Assembly (NCBI RefSeq): GCF_014191605.1
Contig: NZ_JACHWU010000004.1
Location: 248,001-312,000 of the forward strand
Length of the DNA stretch: 64,000 nt
Direction: 5' to 3'
From: Prauserella isguenensis
Lineage (GTDB): Bacteria > Actinomycetota > Actinomycetes > Mycobacteriales > Pseudonocardiaceae
Below, piece by piece: positions 17,901 through 26,534 of the stretch. The notes under the pieces are model-generated. The model did no database searches and was not told where the DNA came from. It saw nothing but the letters and a program-made list of their open reading frames with translations. A program made the translations under genes and the position numbers. The first letter of the stretch is position 1. Every line of letters begins with the position of its first letter.

Positions 17901-17932
17901 GTGCTCTACCTCCAACGGAGCAGGCGGCGTGC

Positions 17933-17962
17933 TTTCCATTTTTTATATCCCAAATATATGAT
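17933..17962. promoter_or_regulatory. Overlapping divergent promoters in an AT-rich island
   Basis: On the plus strand TTTCCA (17933-17938) and TATGAT (17957-17962) with an 18-base spacer resemble a sigma-70 promoter for the GntR gene. On the minus strand TATAAA (complement of 17942-17947) is a -10 element for the acyl-CoA operon. ATAT-CCCAA-ATAT symmetry within it could be part of a GntR site. The AT content is striking against the surroundings. Confidence 0.55.
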
Positions 17963-18005
17963 CTGGGGAAGGGTGGAAGCTCGACGGATGTGAGTGAGGC
18001 GGGCC

Positions 18006-18743
18006 ATGGCGAAGGCGGACACGTCGCAGGCGGACACGTCGCGAAGGAAGACGTCGAAGGGGGAGCCTGCGGCGGGGGAGCGGGCGCAGCGCACCCGGGG
18101 GAAGCGGTCGCTGCCCGACCAGGTCGCGGCGCACGTGCGGGAGCTGATCATGTCCGGGCAGTTGCGGTTCCCCGAGTTCGTGCGGCTCGACCAGGTGGCG
18201 GGCGACCTGGGCATCAGCGTCACGCCGGTGCGCGAGGGGCTGTTGACGTTGCGCGCCGAGGGATTGCTGCAGTTGGAACCGCGCCGCGGGTTCATGGTCG
18301 CCCCGCTGTCGGGAGACGACGTGCGCGACCTGTTCTGGGTGCAGGCCCAGTTGGAGGGCGAACTCGCGGCGCGTGCCACGCCGCGGCTGTCCGACGACGA
18401 TCTCGCCACTCTCGACGAGCTGCAGCGCGGGCTCGCCGGCGCGCTCGCCGACGGTAGGCTCGACGAGATCGAGGACCTCAACCACCGGTTCCACCACCTG
18501 CTCGCGATGGCGGGCCGGTCGCCGAAGCTGACCTGGTTCCTCGGCCAGGCCGTCAAGCACACGCCGTCGCGGTACTACGAGACGATCGACGGCTGGGTGC
18601 AGGCCTCCGTCGACGACCACTATCCGATCCTCGAAGCACTGCACGCGCGTGACCCGGAGGCGGCGCGCATCGCGATGCAGGAGCACATCCGGCACGCCGG
18701 GGAACTCCTCGGCAGGCACGTCGACCGTCGCCCCGAGGAATGA
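18006..18743 (+). CDS. GntR-family (FCD) transcriptional regulator
   Basis: A 245-residue regulator. A Lys/Thr/Ser-rich N-terminal tail of about 35 residues contains a small repeat (ADTSQADTS) encoded by a directly repeated GCGGACACGTCGC. The winged HTH follows (LPDQVAAHVRELIMSG, VTPVREGLLTLRAEGLL), then an FCD ligand domain with the metal-binding Asp/His pattern (DLNHRFHHLL, then EHIRHAGELL). FCD regulators sense organic acids or acyl-CoAs. It is divergent from the CoA-transferase operon, which it probably controls. ATG at 18006; a GTG at 17994 is an alternative. Confidence 0.88.
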   Translation: MAKADTSQADTSRRKTSKGEPAAGERAQRTRGKRSLPDQVAAHVRELIMSGQLRFPEFVRLDQVAGDLGISVTPVREGLLTLRAEGLLQLEPRRGFMVAPLSGDDVRDLFWVQAQLEGELAARATPRLSDDDLATLDELQRGLAGALADGRLDEIEDLNHRFHHLLAMAGRSPKLTWFLGQAVKHTPSRYYETIDGWVQASVDDHYPILEALHARDPEAARIAMQEHIRHAGELLGRHVDRRPEE

Positions 18744-18788
18744 CCGCGAACCCTGTGAAACGGCCGTGATGGCCGTACGCTGGCCCGC

Positions 18789-19001
18789 ATGAGGATCAGG
18801 AAGACTCTCGCCGCGCTGGCCGCGGTGAGCGCGCTGGGTGCGGTGGCCGCCTGCGACGAACCGGCCGAGGAGGACGGCAACCAGCAGGAAGAGAACGGCG
18901 GCGGCCAGTACGGCGACGGCAACCAGGGCGGCGGCGAAGGCGGCGGCGAGGACGAGGGCGGCGAGAACGAGGGCGGCGAGGGAGAGGGCGGCGACGACTG
19001 A
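18789..19001 (+). CDS. Small acidic glycine-rich lipoprotein
   Basis: A 70-residue protein with a lipoprotein signal peptide (MRIRKTLAALAAVSALG) and lipobox VAAC at residues 19-22. The mature part is low-complexity Gly, Glu, Asp, Asn and Gln with no recognisable domain. It should be lipid-anchored outside the membrane. TACGCT, seven bases before the ATG, and the lack of a ribosome binding site suggest a leaderless transcript. Low complexity makes function unassignable; a role as spacer or cation binder is speculation. Confidence 0.65.
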   Translation: MRIRKTLAALAAVSALGAVAACDEPAEEDGNQQEENGGGQYGDGNQGGGEGGGEDEGGENEGGEGEGGDD

Positions 19002-19129
19002 CCCCCCCGGCCGGGCGGGGCGCGGCGGCCTCCGATCGGGCCACGCCCGCCGCCTCTCGGGTTGAGTCGCGGCGGCGTGCGGGTATCCGGCGGCGACCTG
19101 GCTGAACCCGACCGCGAGGGGGACCCGAC

Positions 19130-21511
19130 ATGGCCGGACAGGCGATCGCGACCGACGTCCATTCGCTGCACGACGACCTGACCGCACTGGACGCCTACTG
19201 GCGCGCGGCGAACTACCTGTCCGTCGGGCAGATCTACCTGCTCGACAACCCGTTGCTGCGGGAGCCCCTGCGCGTCGAACACATCAAACCGCGGCTGCTG
19301 GGACACTGGGGCACCACGCCCGGGCTGAACTTCGTCTACGCGCATCTGAACCGGGTGATCCGGCAGCGCGACAGCAACGTCATGTACGTCATCGGCCCTG
19401 GTCACGGCGGCCCGGGGCTGCTTGCGAACACGTGGCTGGAAGGCACCTACACGGAGGCGTATCCCGCCGTCGGGCAGGACGAGGACGGGATACGCAGGCT
19501 GTGCCGCGAGTTCTCGTTTCCCGGCGGCGTGCCGAGTCACGTGGCGGCGGAAACGCCGGGGTCGATCCACGAGGGCGGTGAACTCGGCTACTCGCTCGCC
19601 CACGCCTACGGTGCGGTGCTCGACAATCCGGACCTGCTCGTCGCGTGCGTGGTCGGCGACGGGGAAGCCGAGACCGGACCGTTGGCGACGAGCTGGCACA
19701 TCAACAAGTTCCTGAACCCCGCCACCGACGGCGCAGTGCTGCCGATCCTGCACCTCAACGGCTACAAGATCGCCAACCCGGCGATCCTCGCGCGCATCCC
19801 GCGGGAGGAGCTCGACGCGTTGCTGCGCGGCTACGGCTACGTGCCCTACTACGTCGAAGGTGACGATCCGACGACGATGCACAGGGACATGGCCGCCACG
19901 CTCGACCGGATCTTCGGCGAGATCGAGATCATTCAGCACAGCGCGAGACAGGGAGAGTTCGCCGGACGTCCACAGTGGCCACTTCTGGTGTTGCGGACGC
20001 CCAAGGGCTGGACCGGTCCGTCCGAGGTGGACGGTGTGCCGATCGAGGACACGTGGCGGTCGCACCAGGTTCCGTTGGCCGGTGTGCGGGACAACCCCGA
20101 GCACCGGGAGCAGCTCGAGTCGTGGCTGCGGTCGTACCGGCCCGACGAGCTGTTCGACGAACACGGCACGCCGCGTCCCGAGCTGACCGAGCAGGCTCCC
20201 GCGGGCGATCGACGCATGGGCGCGAATCCGCACGCCAACGGTGGTCGGCTGTTGAAGCCGTTGCGATTGCCGGATTTCCGCGACTACGGTTCCGAGGTCA
20301 CGACACCGGGCGCGACGACGTCCGAGCCGACGCGGGTGCTCGGCCGTTGGCTGCGCGACGTGCTGCGCGACAACGACGACCGCCGCAACGTCCGCCTGTT
20401 CGGCCCCGACGAGACCTCGTCGAACCGGCTGGACGCGACCTACGAGGAGACGGGGAAGCAGTGGCTCGGCGAGCTGCTGGACACCGATGAACACCTGGCT
20501 CGCGACGGTCGGGTCATCGAGATGTTGTCCGAGCACGTGTGCCAAGGCCTGCTCGAAGGCTATCTACTCACGGGCAGGCACGGGTTGTTCTCGTGCTACG
20601 AGGCGTTCATCCACATCGTGGACTCGATGTTCAACCAGCACGCGAAGTGGCTGAAGACGAGCAAGCGGCTCGACTGGCGCCGGCCGGTCGCCTCGCTGAA
20701 CTACCTGCTGACCTCGCACGTGTGGCGGCAGGACCACAACGGTTTCTCGCACCAGGACCCGGGCTTCATCGACCACGTGATGAACAAGAAGGCCGAGATC
20801 ATCCGCGTGTACCTGCCGCCGGACACGAACACGTTGCTGTCGGTGGCGGACCACTGTCTGCGCAGCCGTGACTACGTCAACGTCGTCGTGGCGGGCAAGA
20901 ACCAGTCGCCGGAGTGGCTCGACATGGACGAGGCGGTGCTGCACTGCACCCGCGGTGCGGGCATCTGGGAGTGGGCCAGTTCCGACGACGGAGGAGAGCC
21001 GGACGTGGTGCTGGCGTGCGCCGGTGACGCGCCGACGTTGGAGGTGTTGGCCGCGACGTCGATCCTGCGGGAGCGGCTGCCCGAGTTGAAGGTCCGGGTC
21101 GTCAACGTCGTCGATCTGATGCGGCTGCAGCCGGCGAGCGAACACCCGCACGGGATGACGTCCGCCGAGTTCGACGCGTTGTTCACGACGGACCGGCCGG
21201 TGCTGTTCGCCTATCACGGATATCCGTGGTTGATCCACCGGCTGACCTATCGGCGGAACAACCATCGGAACATCCATGTCCGCGGTTACAAGGAGGAGGG
21301 CACGACCACCACGCCGTTCGACATGCTGGTGCTCAACGACATGGACCGGTTCCGGCTGGTCATCGACGTGCTCGACCGGGTGCCGGACCTCGGGACGCGC
21401 ACGGCGTGGCTGCGGCAGGACATGGCCGACACGCGCACGCGGCACGCTGCGTGGACGCGGGCGCACGGTGACGACCTGCCCGAGGTGCGGGACTGGGTCT
21501 GGTCGTCGTGA
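19130..21511 (+). CDS. xfp: Xylulose-5-phosphate/fructose-6-phosphate phosphoketolase
   Basis: A 793-residue thiamine-diphosphate enzyme that splits X5P or F6P with phosphate into acetyl phosphate plus glyceraldehyde 3-phosphate or erythrose 4-phosphate. Family hallmarks are [27 protein letters not shown], the ThDP-binding [16 protein letters not shown] with HINKFLNP, and the C-terminal [13 protein letters not shown]. Length is normal. GAGGGGGA precedes the ATG. The acetate kinase gene overlaps its stop by four bases, so acetyl phosphate is converted directly to acetate and ATP. No obvious regulator is adjacent. Confidence 0.95.
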   Translation: MAGQAIATDVHSLHDDLTALDAYWRAANYLSVGQIYLLDNPLLREPLRVEHIKPRLLGHWGTTPGLNFVYAHLNRVIRQRDSNVMYVIGPGHGGPGLLANTWLEGTYTEAYPAVGQDEDGIRRLCREFSFPGGVPSHVAAETPGSIHEGGELGYSLAHAYGAVLDNPDLLVACVVGDGEAETGPLATSWHINKFLNPATDGAVLPILHLNGYKIANPAILARIPREELDALLRGYGYVPYYVEGDDPTTMHRDMAATLDRIFGEIEIIQHSARQGEFAGRPQWPLLVLRTPKGWTGPSEVDGVPIEDTWRSHQVPLAGVRDNPEHREQLESWLRSYRPDELFDEHGTPRPELTEQAPAGDRRMGANPHANGGRLLKPLRLPDFRDYGSEVTTPGATTSEPTRVLGRWLRDVLRDNDDRRNVRLFGPDETSSNRLDATYEETGKQWLGELLDTDEHLARDGRVIEMLSEHVCQGLLEGYLLTGRHGLFSCYEAFIHIVDSMFNQHAKWLKTSKRLDWRRPVASLNYLLTSHVWRQDHNGFSHQDPGFIDHVMNKKAEIIRVYLPPDTNTLLSVADHCLRSRDYVNVVVAGKNQSPEWLDMDEAVLHCTRGAGIWEWASSDDGGEPDVVLACAGDAPTLEVLAATSILRERLPELKVRVVNVVDLMRLQPASEHPHGMTSAEFDALFTTDRPVLFAYHGYPWLIHRLTYRRNNHRNIHVRGYKEEGTTTTPFDMLVLNDMDRFRLVIDVLDRVPDLGTRTAWLRQDMADTRTRHAAWTRAHGDDLPEVRDWVWSS

Positions 21512-22617
21512 CGGGACGGCCCGAGCATGTCCTGGTGGTCAACGCCGGATCGTCGAGTCTGAAGGTTCGGCTGCTCGACGCCGGCGACGACGTGGTCGAC
21601 ACCCTCGACCTGGACGACTGGGACGGGGAGGAGACGACGGAACTGGAACGATTCGTCGACGGACTGTCCGCGGTGGACGCCGTGGGGCACCGGATGGTCC
21701 ACGGTGGGCGGCGCTTCCACGAGCCGGTGCGGATCGACGACGAGGTGCGCGACGAGGTCGCAGCGTTGGCCGAGCTGGCGCCGCTGCATCAGCCGCGCGG
21801 GGTGGCGGGTGTCGACGCATTGCGGCGGGTCCTGTCGGAAACACCCGCGGTGGCGTGTTTCGACACGGCGTTCCACGCCACGATCCCGGAGCCGGCCGCC
21901 ACGTATGCGCTGCCCGCCGAGTGGAACCGCCGATGGGGACTGCGCCGGTACGGATTCCACGGTCTGTCCCACGCCTACGTGACCAGACGCGCGTCGCAGC
22001 TGGTCGGCACGCCTGCCGAGCGGTTGCGGATCGTGTCGTGCCACCTCGGGGCGGGTGCGTCGCTCGCCGCGGTGTCCGGGGGCCGGTCGGTCGACACGAC
22101 GATGGGGTTCACGCCGCTGGCGGGGCTGGTTATGGCGACGCGTACCGGCAGTGTCGATCCGGGTCTGGTGCTGTGGCTGCAGCAGGAGGCGGGTTTCGAC
22201 GCCGATTCGTTGTCGCATGCGCTGGAGTTCGAGTCCGGACTCGCGGGACTCGCGGGCGGCAGCGGGGACATGCGCGAGGTCATGTCCGGGATGGACTCGG
22301 GTGACCAGTCGTCGCGGCTGGCGTTCGACGTCTACACCCACCGGCTGCGACGGGAGATCGCGGCGATGACGGGCAGCCTCGGCGGGATCGACGTCCTGGC
22401 GTTCACCGGCGGCGTGGGGGAGCACAACCCCCGCGTGCGCGCGGAGGTGGCCGACGGGCTCGCCTACCTCGGTGTGGAGCTGGACGAGCGGGCCAACGAG
22501 ACTGTCGCCGAGGACGCCGACATCGCCGCGGCCAGCACCGGCGTGCGCACCCTCGTGGTCGGTGCGCGGGAGGACGTCGAGATCGCCGCCCACACCCGCC
22601 GCACGCTCGGTGAATGA
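21508..22617 (+). CDS. ackA: Acetate kinase
   Basis: A 369-residue ASKHA-fold kinase catalysing acetyl phosphate plus ADP to acetate plus ATP. Motifs: [14 protein letters not shown] at the N-terminus, GHRMVHGG (about residue 61), FDTAFH (about 117), the phosphate-binding [20 protein letters not shown] and C-terminal [13 protein letters not shown]. The GTG start at 21508 overlaps the phosphoketolase stop as GTGA. With Xfp it forms a bypass generating ATP without pyruvate. Slightly shorter than E. coli AckA. Confidence 0.95.
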   Translation: MTGRPEHVLVVNAGSSSLKVRLLDAGDDVVDTLDLDDWDGEETTELERFVDGLSAVDAVGHRMVHGGRRFHEPVRIDDEVRDEVAALAELAPLHQPRGVAGVDALRRVLSETPAVACFDTAFHATIPEPAATYALPAEWNRRWGLRRYGFHGLSHAYVTRRASQLVGTPAERLRIVSCHLGAGASLAAVSGGRSVDTTMGFTPLAGLVMATRTGSVDPGLVLWLQQEAGFDADSLSHALEFESGLAGLAGGSGDMREVMSGMDSGDQSSRLAFDVYTHRLRREIAAMTGSLGGIDVLAFTGGVGEHNPRVRAEVADGLAYLGVELDERANETVAEDADIAAASTGVRTLVVGAREDVEIAAHTRRTLGE

Positions 22618-22665
22618 ATCCGTGACGATGTTGCCGCCCTTGACGCGGGCCCCGGGTTCGGTGGT

Positions 22666-23601
22666 TCAGTCGTGCTGGTTGCCGGATTTCCTGCGGCGTC
22701 CGGAACTCGTACGCGCGGCGAGAGTGAGCAGCTCCGCCGCGGCGCCGGACGGGGCGGCGCCTGTGTGCCAGATGGCGCGCAACGTGCGGCGCAGATCGAC
22801 GCCGGTCGTGGCGACCTCCCGCAGGGTGCCCGCCGCGAGGTCGGCAGCGACGACCAGCTCACTCAGCAGTGCCGGTCCCGCTCCGGTGGCGACAGAACTG
22901 CGCACCGCCGTGGCCGAGCCCAGTTCCACCAGCGGTTCCACGGGGGTGAGCCCCGTCGCCAGCAGGGCCTGTTCGACTGTGTCGCGGGTGCCCGATCCGC
23001 TCTCCCTGCTGATCAGCGCGGTGGCGGCCAGCTCGGCGGCGCCGACCGGCGTCCGCCTGCGTGCCCAACGGTGGCCCGGTGCGACGACGAGCACCAGCCT
23101 GTCCCTCGCGACGATCTGTGAGCGCAGTCCCCGGAGCCGCCGGGGCGACTCGATGAACCCGAGGTCGATCTCGCCGTGCTGCACCAGCTCGCAGACCCGC
23201 GTGGAGTTGAGGACCTGCAGCCCGACATGCAGATCGGGAAGTCGCCGCCGCAGGTCCCCGATCCACGTCGGGAGCAGGTGCTCGGCGACCGTCAGGCTCG
23301 CCGCCAACGACAGTTGTGCGGTGCGCTCGCGCCGCAGTGCGTTGACACCTTCGACGAGGAGATGGACGTCTTCGAGTACCCGTTCGGCCCAGCTGCAGAT
23401 GAGCCGCCCGTCGGCTGTCAGGGTCGAGCCAGTCGGGGATCGGTCGAGCAGCCGGACACCGAGTCGGCGTTCCAGCGCGGAGATGCGCTTGCTGGCCGCG
23501 GGCTGAGTCGTTCCCGCCTGCTCGGCCGCGGTCGTCAGGCTCCGGTGTTCACCCACCAGAACCAGAAGCCGCAGGGAATCGATGTCCGGCAGTTCTGTCA
23601 T
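22666..23601 (-). CDS. LysR-family regulator of the YeiH exporter
   Basis: A 311-residue LysR protein: HTH in residues 1-60 (LTTAAEQAGTTQPAASKRIS) and a periplasmic-binding-like effector domain (LTVAEHLLPTWIGDLRR onward). It is divergent from a YeiH-family transporter by 70 bases, the standard arrangement for YeiE/CysB-like regulators of this exporter. Two palindromes lie in the shared region. Effector unknown; sulfur or sulfite compounds are plausible by analogy. Confidence 0.9.
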   Translation of the reverse strand: MTELPDIDSLRLLVLVGEHRSLTTAAEQAGTTQPAASKRISALERRLGVRLLDRSPTGSTLTADGRLICSWAERVLEDVHLLVEGVNALRRERTAQLSLAASLTVAEHLLPTWIGDLRRRLPDLHVGLQVLNSTRVCELVQHGEIDLGFIESPRRLRGLRSQIVARDRLVLVVAPGHRWARRRTPVGAAELAATALISRESGSGTRDTVEQALLATGLTPVEPLVELGSATAVRSSVATGAGPALLSELVVAADLAAGTLREVATTGVDLRRTLRAIWHTGAAPSGAAAELLTLAARTSSGRRRKSGNQHD

Positions 23602-23629
23602 TCCCAGAGGTTATGACGTCCCAACGAGT

Positions 23630-23659
23630 TGACGGTACCGCCGTCAGGTTCCCGGGAAC
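23630..23659. promoter_or_regulatory. Two adjacent palindromes in the LysR-YeiH intergenic region
   Basis: TGACGG-N5-CCGTCA at 23630-23646 and the perfect 12-mer GTTCCCGGGAAC at 23648-23659 lie side by side, 12 bases before the YeiH GTG start. They are candidate LysR activator and recall sites. The short distance to the start codon would favour repression by the second one. Confidence 0.55.
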
Positions 23660-23671
23660 GACGATGAGGAC

Positions 23672-24691
23672 GTGAGTGGACAACGGTCGACGGTGGACGG
23701 CGCCGCACGACGGCAAGCCCTGGCGCCGGGCATCGTCGTGGCGACGGCGGGTACGGCTGCGGCGTTCGGCGTGTCGCTCCTGTGGTCGTCGGTGAGCGCA
23801 CTCACCGTCGCGGTGGTACTCGGTGTCGCGGTCGGCCGCTGGATACCGGAGTGGGCCAGCGGCGGCCTGGAGTGGGTGACGAAGCGGTTCTTGCGCCTGG
23901 GCGTCGTACTGCTCGGCCTGCAACTCGGCCTCGGCGAAGTCCTGGACCTGGGGCCGGGAGTCGTAGCGGCTGTCGTGGTCACGGTTCTCGTGACGTTCTT
24001 CGGCACGATGGGCATGGGCCGGCTCCTCGGTGTGTCGCCGGGGCTGAACCTGTTGGTGGCCACGGGATTCTCGATCTGCGGGGCCTCGGCCATCGCCGCG
24101 ATGGACAGCGTGACCGAGAACGACAAGGAGGACGTCGCGACCGGTGTGACGCTGGTGACGCTGTACGGCAGCGGGGCGATCGCCGCGATCCCGTTACTGG
24201 GCCGGTGGTTCGGGGCGGCTCCTGAACAGCTCGGCGCCTGGGCGGGTGTGTCGATCCATGAGGTGGCGCAGGTCGTGGCCGCGGCCTCACCGGCGGGTGC
24301 GGCGGCGGTCGCGGTGGCCGTGGTCGTGAAGCTCACCCGTGTCGTTCTGCTCGCTCCGATGGTGGCCGGCGTGAGCGTGGCGCACCGCCGCAACAGTGCT
24401 GCATCCGGTTCGGCGACGGCGAAGCGTCCACCCCTGATCCCGCTCTTCGTAGTGGGCTTTCTCGCGATGATGGCGCTACGGAGCACGGGCACCGTTCCGA
24501 CGGCGCTGCTTTCGGCCTCCGATGTGGTCACGACGTTGCTGTTCGCGGCAGCGTTGTTCGGCCTGGGTACGGGCGTGGACCTGGGTGCGCTGGTGCGGAC
24601 GGGACGACGAGGCCTCGTGCTCGGTGCCCTCGCCACCACGGTGGTCGCCACGGTCGGTTACCTCGCCTTGGCCGTGGTCGGCGCGGTCTAG
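23672..24691 (+). CDS. YeiH-family putative sulfate/sulfonate exporter
   Basis: A 339-residue integral membrane protein with about ten hydrophobic segments. Family traits are FSICGASAIAAMDSVTENDK (about residue 131), GSGAIAAIPLLGRWFG and SIHEVAQVVAA. The UPF0324/YeiH family is annotated as a putative sulfate exporter and is induced by LysR regulators, though the substrate is not firmly known. GTG at 23672 follows GATGAGGAC. A stem-loop follows the gene. Confidence 0.88.
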   Translation: MSGQRSTVDGAARRQALAPGIVVATAGTAAAFGVSLLWSSVSALTVAVVLGVAVGRWIPEWASGGLEWVTKRFLRLGVVLLGLQLGLGEVLDLGPGVVAAVVVTVLVTFFGTMGMGRLLGVSPGLNLLVATGFSICGASAIAAMDSVTENDKEDVATGVTLVTLYGSGAIAAIPLLGRWFGAAPEQLGAWAGVSIHEVAQVVAAASPAGAAAVAVAVVVKLTRVVLLAPMVAGVSVAHRRNSAASGSATAKRPPLIPLFVVGFLAMMALRSTGTVPTALLSASDVVTTLLFAAALFGLGTGVDLGALVRTGRRGLVLGALATTVVATVGYLALAVVGAV

Positions 24692-24698
24692 GACGGAA

Positions 24699-24732
24699 CG
24701 CACCGCACGGCCCGGAGCTCTTATGCGGTGCG
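24699..24732. terminator. Stem-loop between convergent YeiH and SDR genes
   Basis: CGCACCGCA (24699-24707) pairs with TGCGGTGCG (24724-24732) across a 16-base loop. A second small hairpin (CGGCT 24736-24740 with AGCCG 24746-24750) follows. They separate the YeiH gene from the oppositely oriented five-gene operon. Confidence 0.6.
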
Positions 24733-24819
24733 GTACGGCTTCGTGAGCCGAACCCCACACCTTCGAACAGGCCGTCGGAGGCTTCCCCGCACCGCCGGCG
24801 GGTGAACAGTAATCGCGGG

Positions 24820-25626
24820 TCAGCTCGGTGCGCAGGTCATGGCCAGGCCACCGTCGACGGGCAGGCACACCCCGTTGACGTAGGCGGCCTCGTCGGAGGC
24901 GAGGAACAGGCTCGCGTGGGCGACGTCCCACGGTGTCCCCATGCGTCCGGTGGGGCTCGCCGCGTGGCGGGCCGCCATGAGCTCGTCGATCGACCCCGCC
25001 TGCGACGCCAACTGTTGACGCACGAGCGGCGTCTCGATGAAACCCGGCGCGACCGAGTTGGCACGGATGCCCCGCTCGGCGTACGTCAGCGCCAACGACA
25101 CGGTCGCCTGGTTCACCGCGGCCTTCGCCGACATGTACGCCGGGTACTCGTAGCCGACGTGCCGCAGCGCGGCGAGCGACGAGACGTTGACGATCGCCCC
25201 GCTGCCACGGTCGAGCATCGCGGGCAGCACGTGTTTGCAGGCCAGAAACACCCCGTCCACATTGAGCGCGAACGCACGGCGCCACTCCTCCAGGCTCAAC
25301 TCCATCGGACCGCCCAACACCGTGACACCGACGTTGTTGTGCAGGACGTCCGCGGGCCCGAACGCCTCGGTGGCACGGTCCACGGCTTCGGCGACCTGGT
25401 CCCCGTCGGTGACGTCGGCGGTGATCGCCGTCGCCGCGCCGCCCTCGGCGAGGATCGCCTCGACGGTGTGCTGCGCGGCCTCCCTGTTGACGTCGACCAC
25501 GGCGACCGACGCTCCGTGGCGGGCGTAGGTCACCGCCGCGGCCTGGCCGTTGGTCGCGCCGTCCGTCCCGCCGCCTCCGCCGAACACCAGTGCCGTTCTG
25601 CCTGCGAGTCTCGGACTGCCGGTCAT
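24820..25626 (-). CDS. Short-chain dehydrogenase with expanded glycine motif
   Basis: A 268-residue SDR. The cofactor loop is unusual: FGGGGGTDGATNGQAAAVTY in place of the standard TGxxxGIG, an enlargement seen in some SDR branches. The acidic residue in AVVDVN favours NAD+; HNNVG stands for NNAG; catalytic Ser in VNVSSL and Tyr-x3-Lys in YMSAK are present. Its ATG overlaps the PCC gene stop as ATGA. Last of five coupled genes; likely oxidises a hydroxy group of the CoA-bound or free substrate. Confidence 0.9.
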   Translation of the reverse strand: MTGSPRLAGRTALVFGGGGGTDGATNGQAAAVTYARHGASVAVVDVNREAAQHTVEAILAEGGAATAITADVTDGDQVAEAVDRATEAFGPADVLHNNVGVTVLGGPMELSLEEWRRAFALNVDGVFLACKHVLPAMLDRGSGAIVNVSSLAALRHVGYEYPAYMSAKAAVNQATVSLALTYAERGIRANSVAPGFIETPLVRQQLASQAGSIDELMAARHAASPTGRMGTPWDVAHASLFLASDEAAYVNGVCLPVDGGLAMTCAPS

Positions 25627-26534
25627 GCCTGCGCCTCCTCGGCGGTGTGGGTGACGTCGCGGGCCGCGCCGCCGGGGTCGGCGCGCTCGACGTACAGCTC
25701 GAAGGTCACCGCGACCGGATTCTGTCCCGGCAGCAACAGTCCCGAATGGACGTCGCCGTTGCGGTCCACCAGTGACGCGGTGAGCACGACGTCACCGCCG
25801 CGGACGGTGCCGGTGAGCGACGTGAACTCGGTCGCGGGCCAGTCCGCCTCGGTGATCCGTCCGGGACCGGTGCGCAGACGCGCGCCGACTGCGCTGCCGA
25901 GGCTCGCGCGGACCACGGCGGAGTCGAACCCCGCACGTGCCGCGACGGTCGCCACCGCGTCGTGCAGGTCCTCGCCGGGCAGAATCCGCGCGGCGACGGC
26001 CTGCGTCGTGGCCGGCCGCGCGAGCGCGTGCGGGGTGAACGCCGGCATCGACGTCTCCGGGCACGTGTCGCTGACGTACTCCGCATCGTGCAGCAACCGC
26101 GCCGTCGCCTCGATCGGCACGTCGCCGACCGTCGTCTCCGGCAACAGGTGACCGCCGCGGATCCGGCCGTGTTCGTCCAGCCAGGTGGCGTGCAGGTGCG
26201 CGAACGCGCGTCCGTCCCGGTTGCCGACCGTCGCGGAGCCGCCGAGTACGAAACACGGCCCCGCGGGTTCGACCGTGTCGCTGTAGAACGCGGGCCGTTC
26301 GGCGCCGACGGCCGGGTGCACGTACCGCAGCGTGCCGAAACTCCCGTGCGCCAGTTCGACACACGCCGCGCGGTACCCCGCGGTCTCGGTGATCCGCCAC
26401 AGTTCGTCGACGATGTTCGCTCCGGGCGGCAGCTCGGCCCGCACCACCGTCACCCCGGTCGGCACCGCCGCGATGCGTTCCTGCGTTCGGGGGCCGGGAT
26501 GCTGCAGCGGGACTCCGGCCCGCTGCGCCGTCAC
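25623..26534 (-). CDS. Tandem PCC/DUF296-domain protein
   Basis: A 303-residue soluble protein built of two consecutive PCC (plants and prokaryotes conserved, DUF296) domains, at about residues 25-150 and 170-290. Domain 1 keeps the metal-binding pattern HLHATWLDEHGRIRGGHL, in which HxH and a later His bind metal in bacterial homologues; domain 2 has lost these histidines (VLTASLVDRNGDVHSGLL). The GTG at 26534 overlaps the stop of the acyl-CoA synthetase as GTGA, which fixes the start. The biochemical role of bacterial PCC proteins in CoA-ester operons is not known to me. Confidence 0.78.
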   Translation of the reverse strand: MTAQRAGVPLQHPGPRTQERIAAVPTGVTVVRAELPPGANIVDELWRITETAGYRAACVELAHGSFGTLRYVHPAVGAERPAFYSDTVEPAGPCFVLGGSATVGNRDGRAFAHLHATWLDEHGRIRGGHLLPETTVGDVPIEATARLLHDAEYVSDTCPETSMPAFTPHALARPATTQAVAARILPGEDLHDAVATVAARAGFDSAVVRASLGSAVGARLRTGPGRITEADWPATEFTSLTGTVRGGDVVLTASLVDRNGDVHSGLLLPGQNPVAVTFELYVERADPGGAARDVTHTAEEAQA

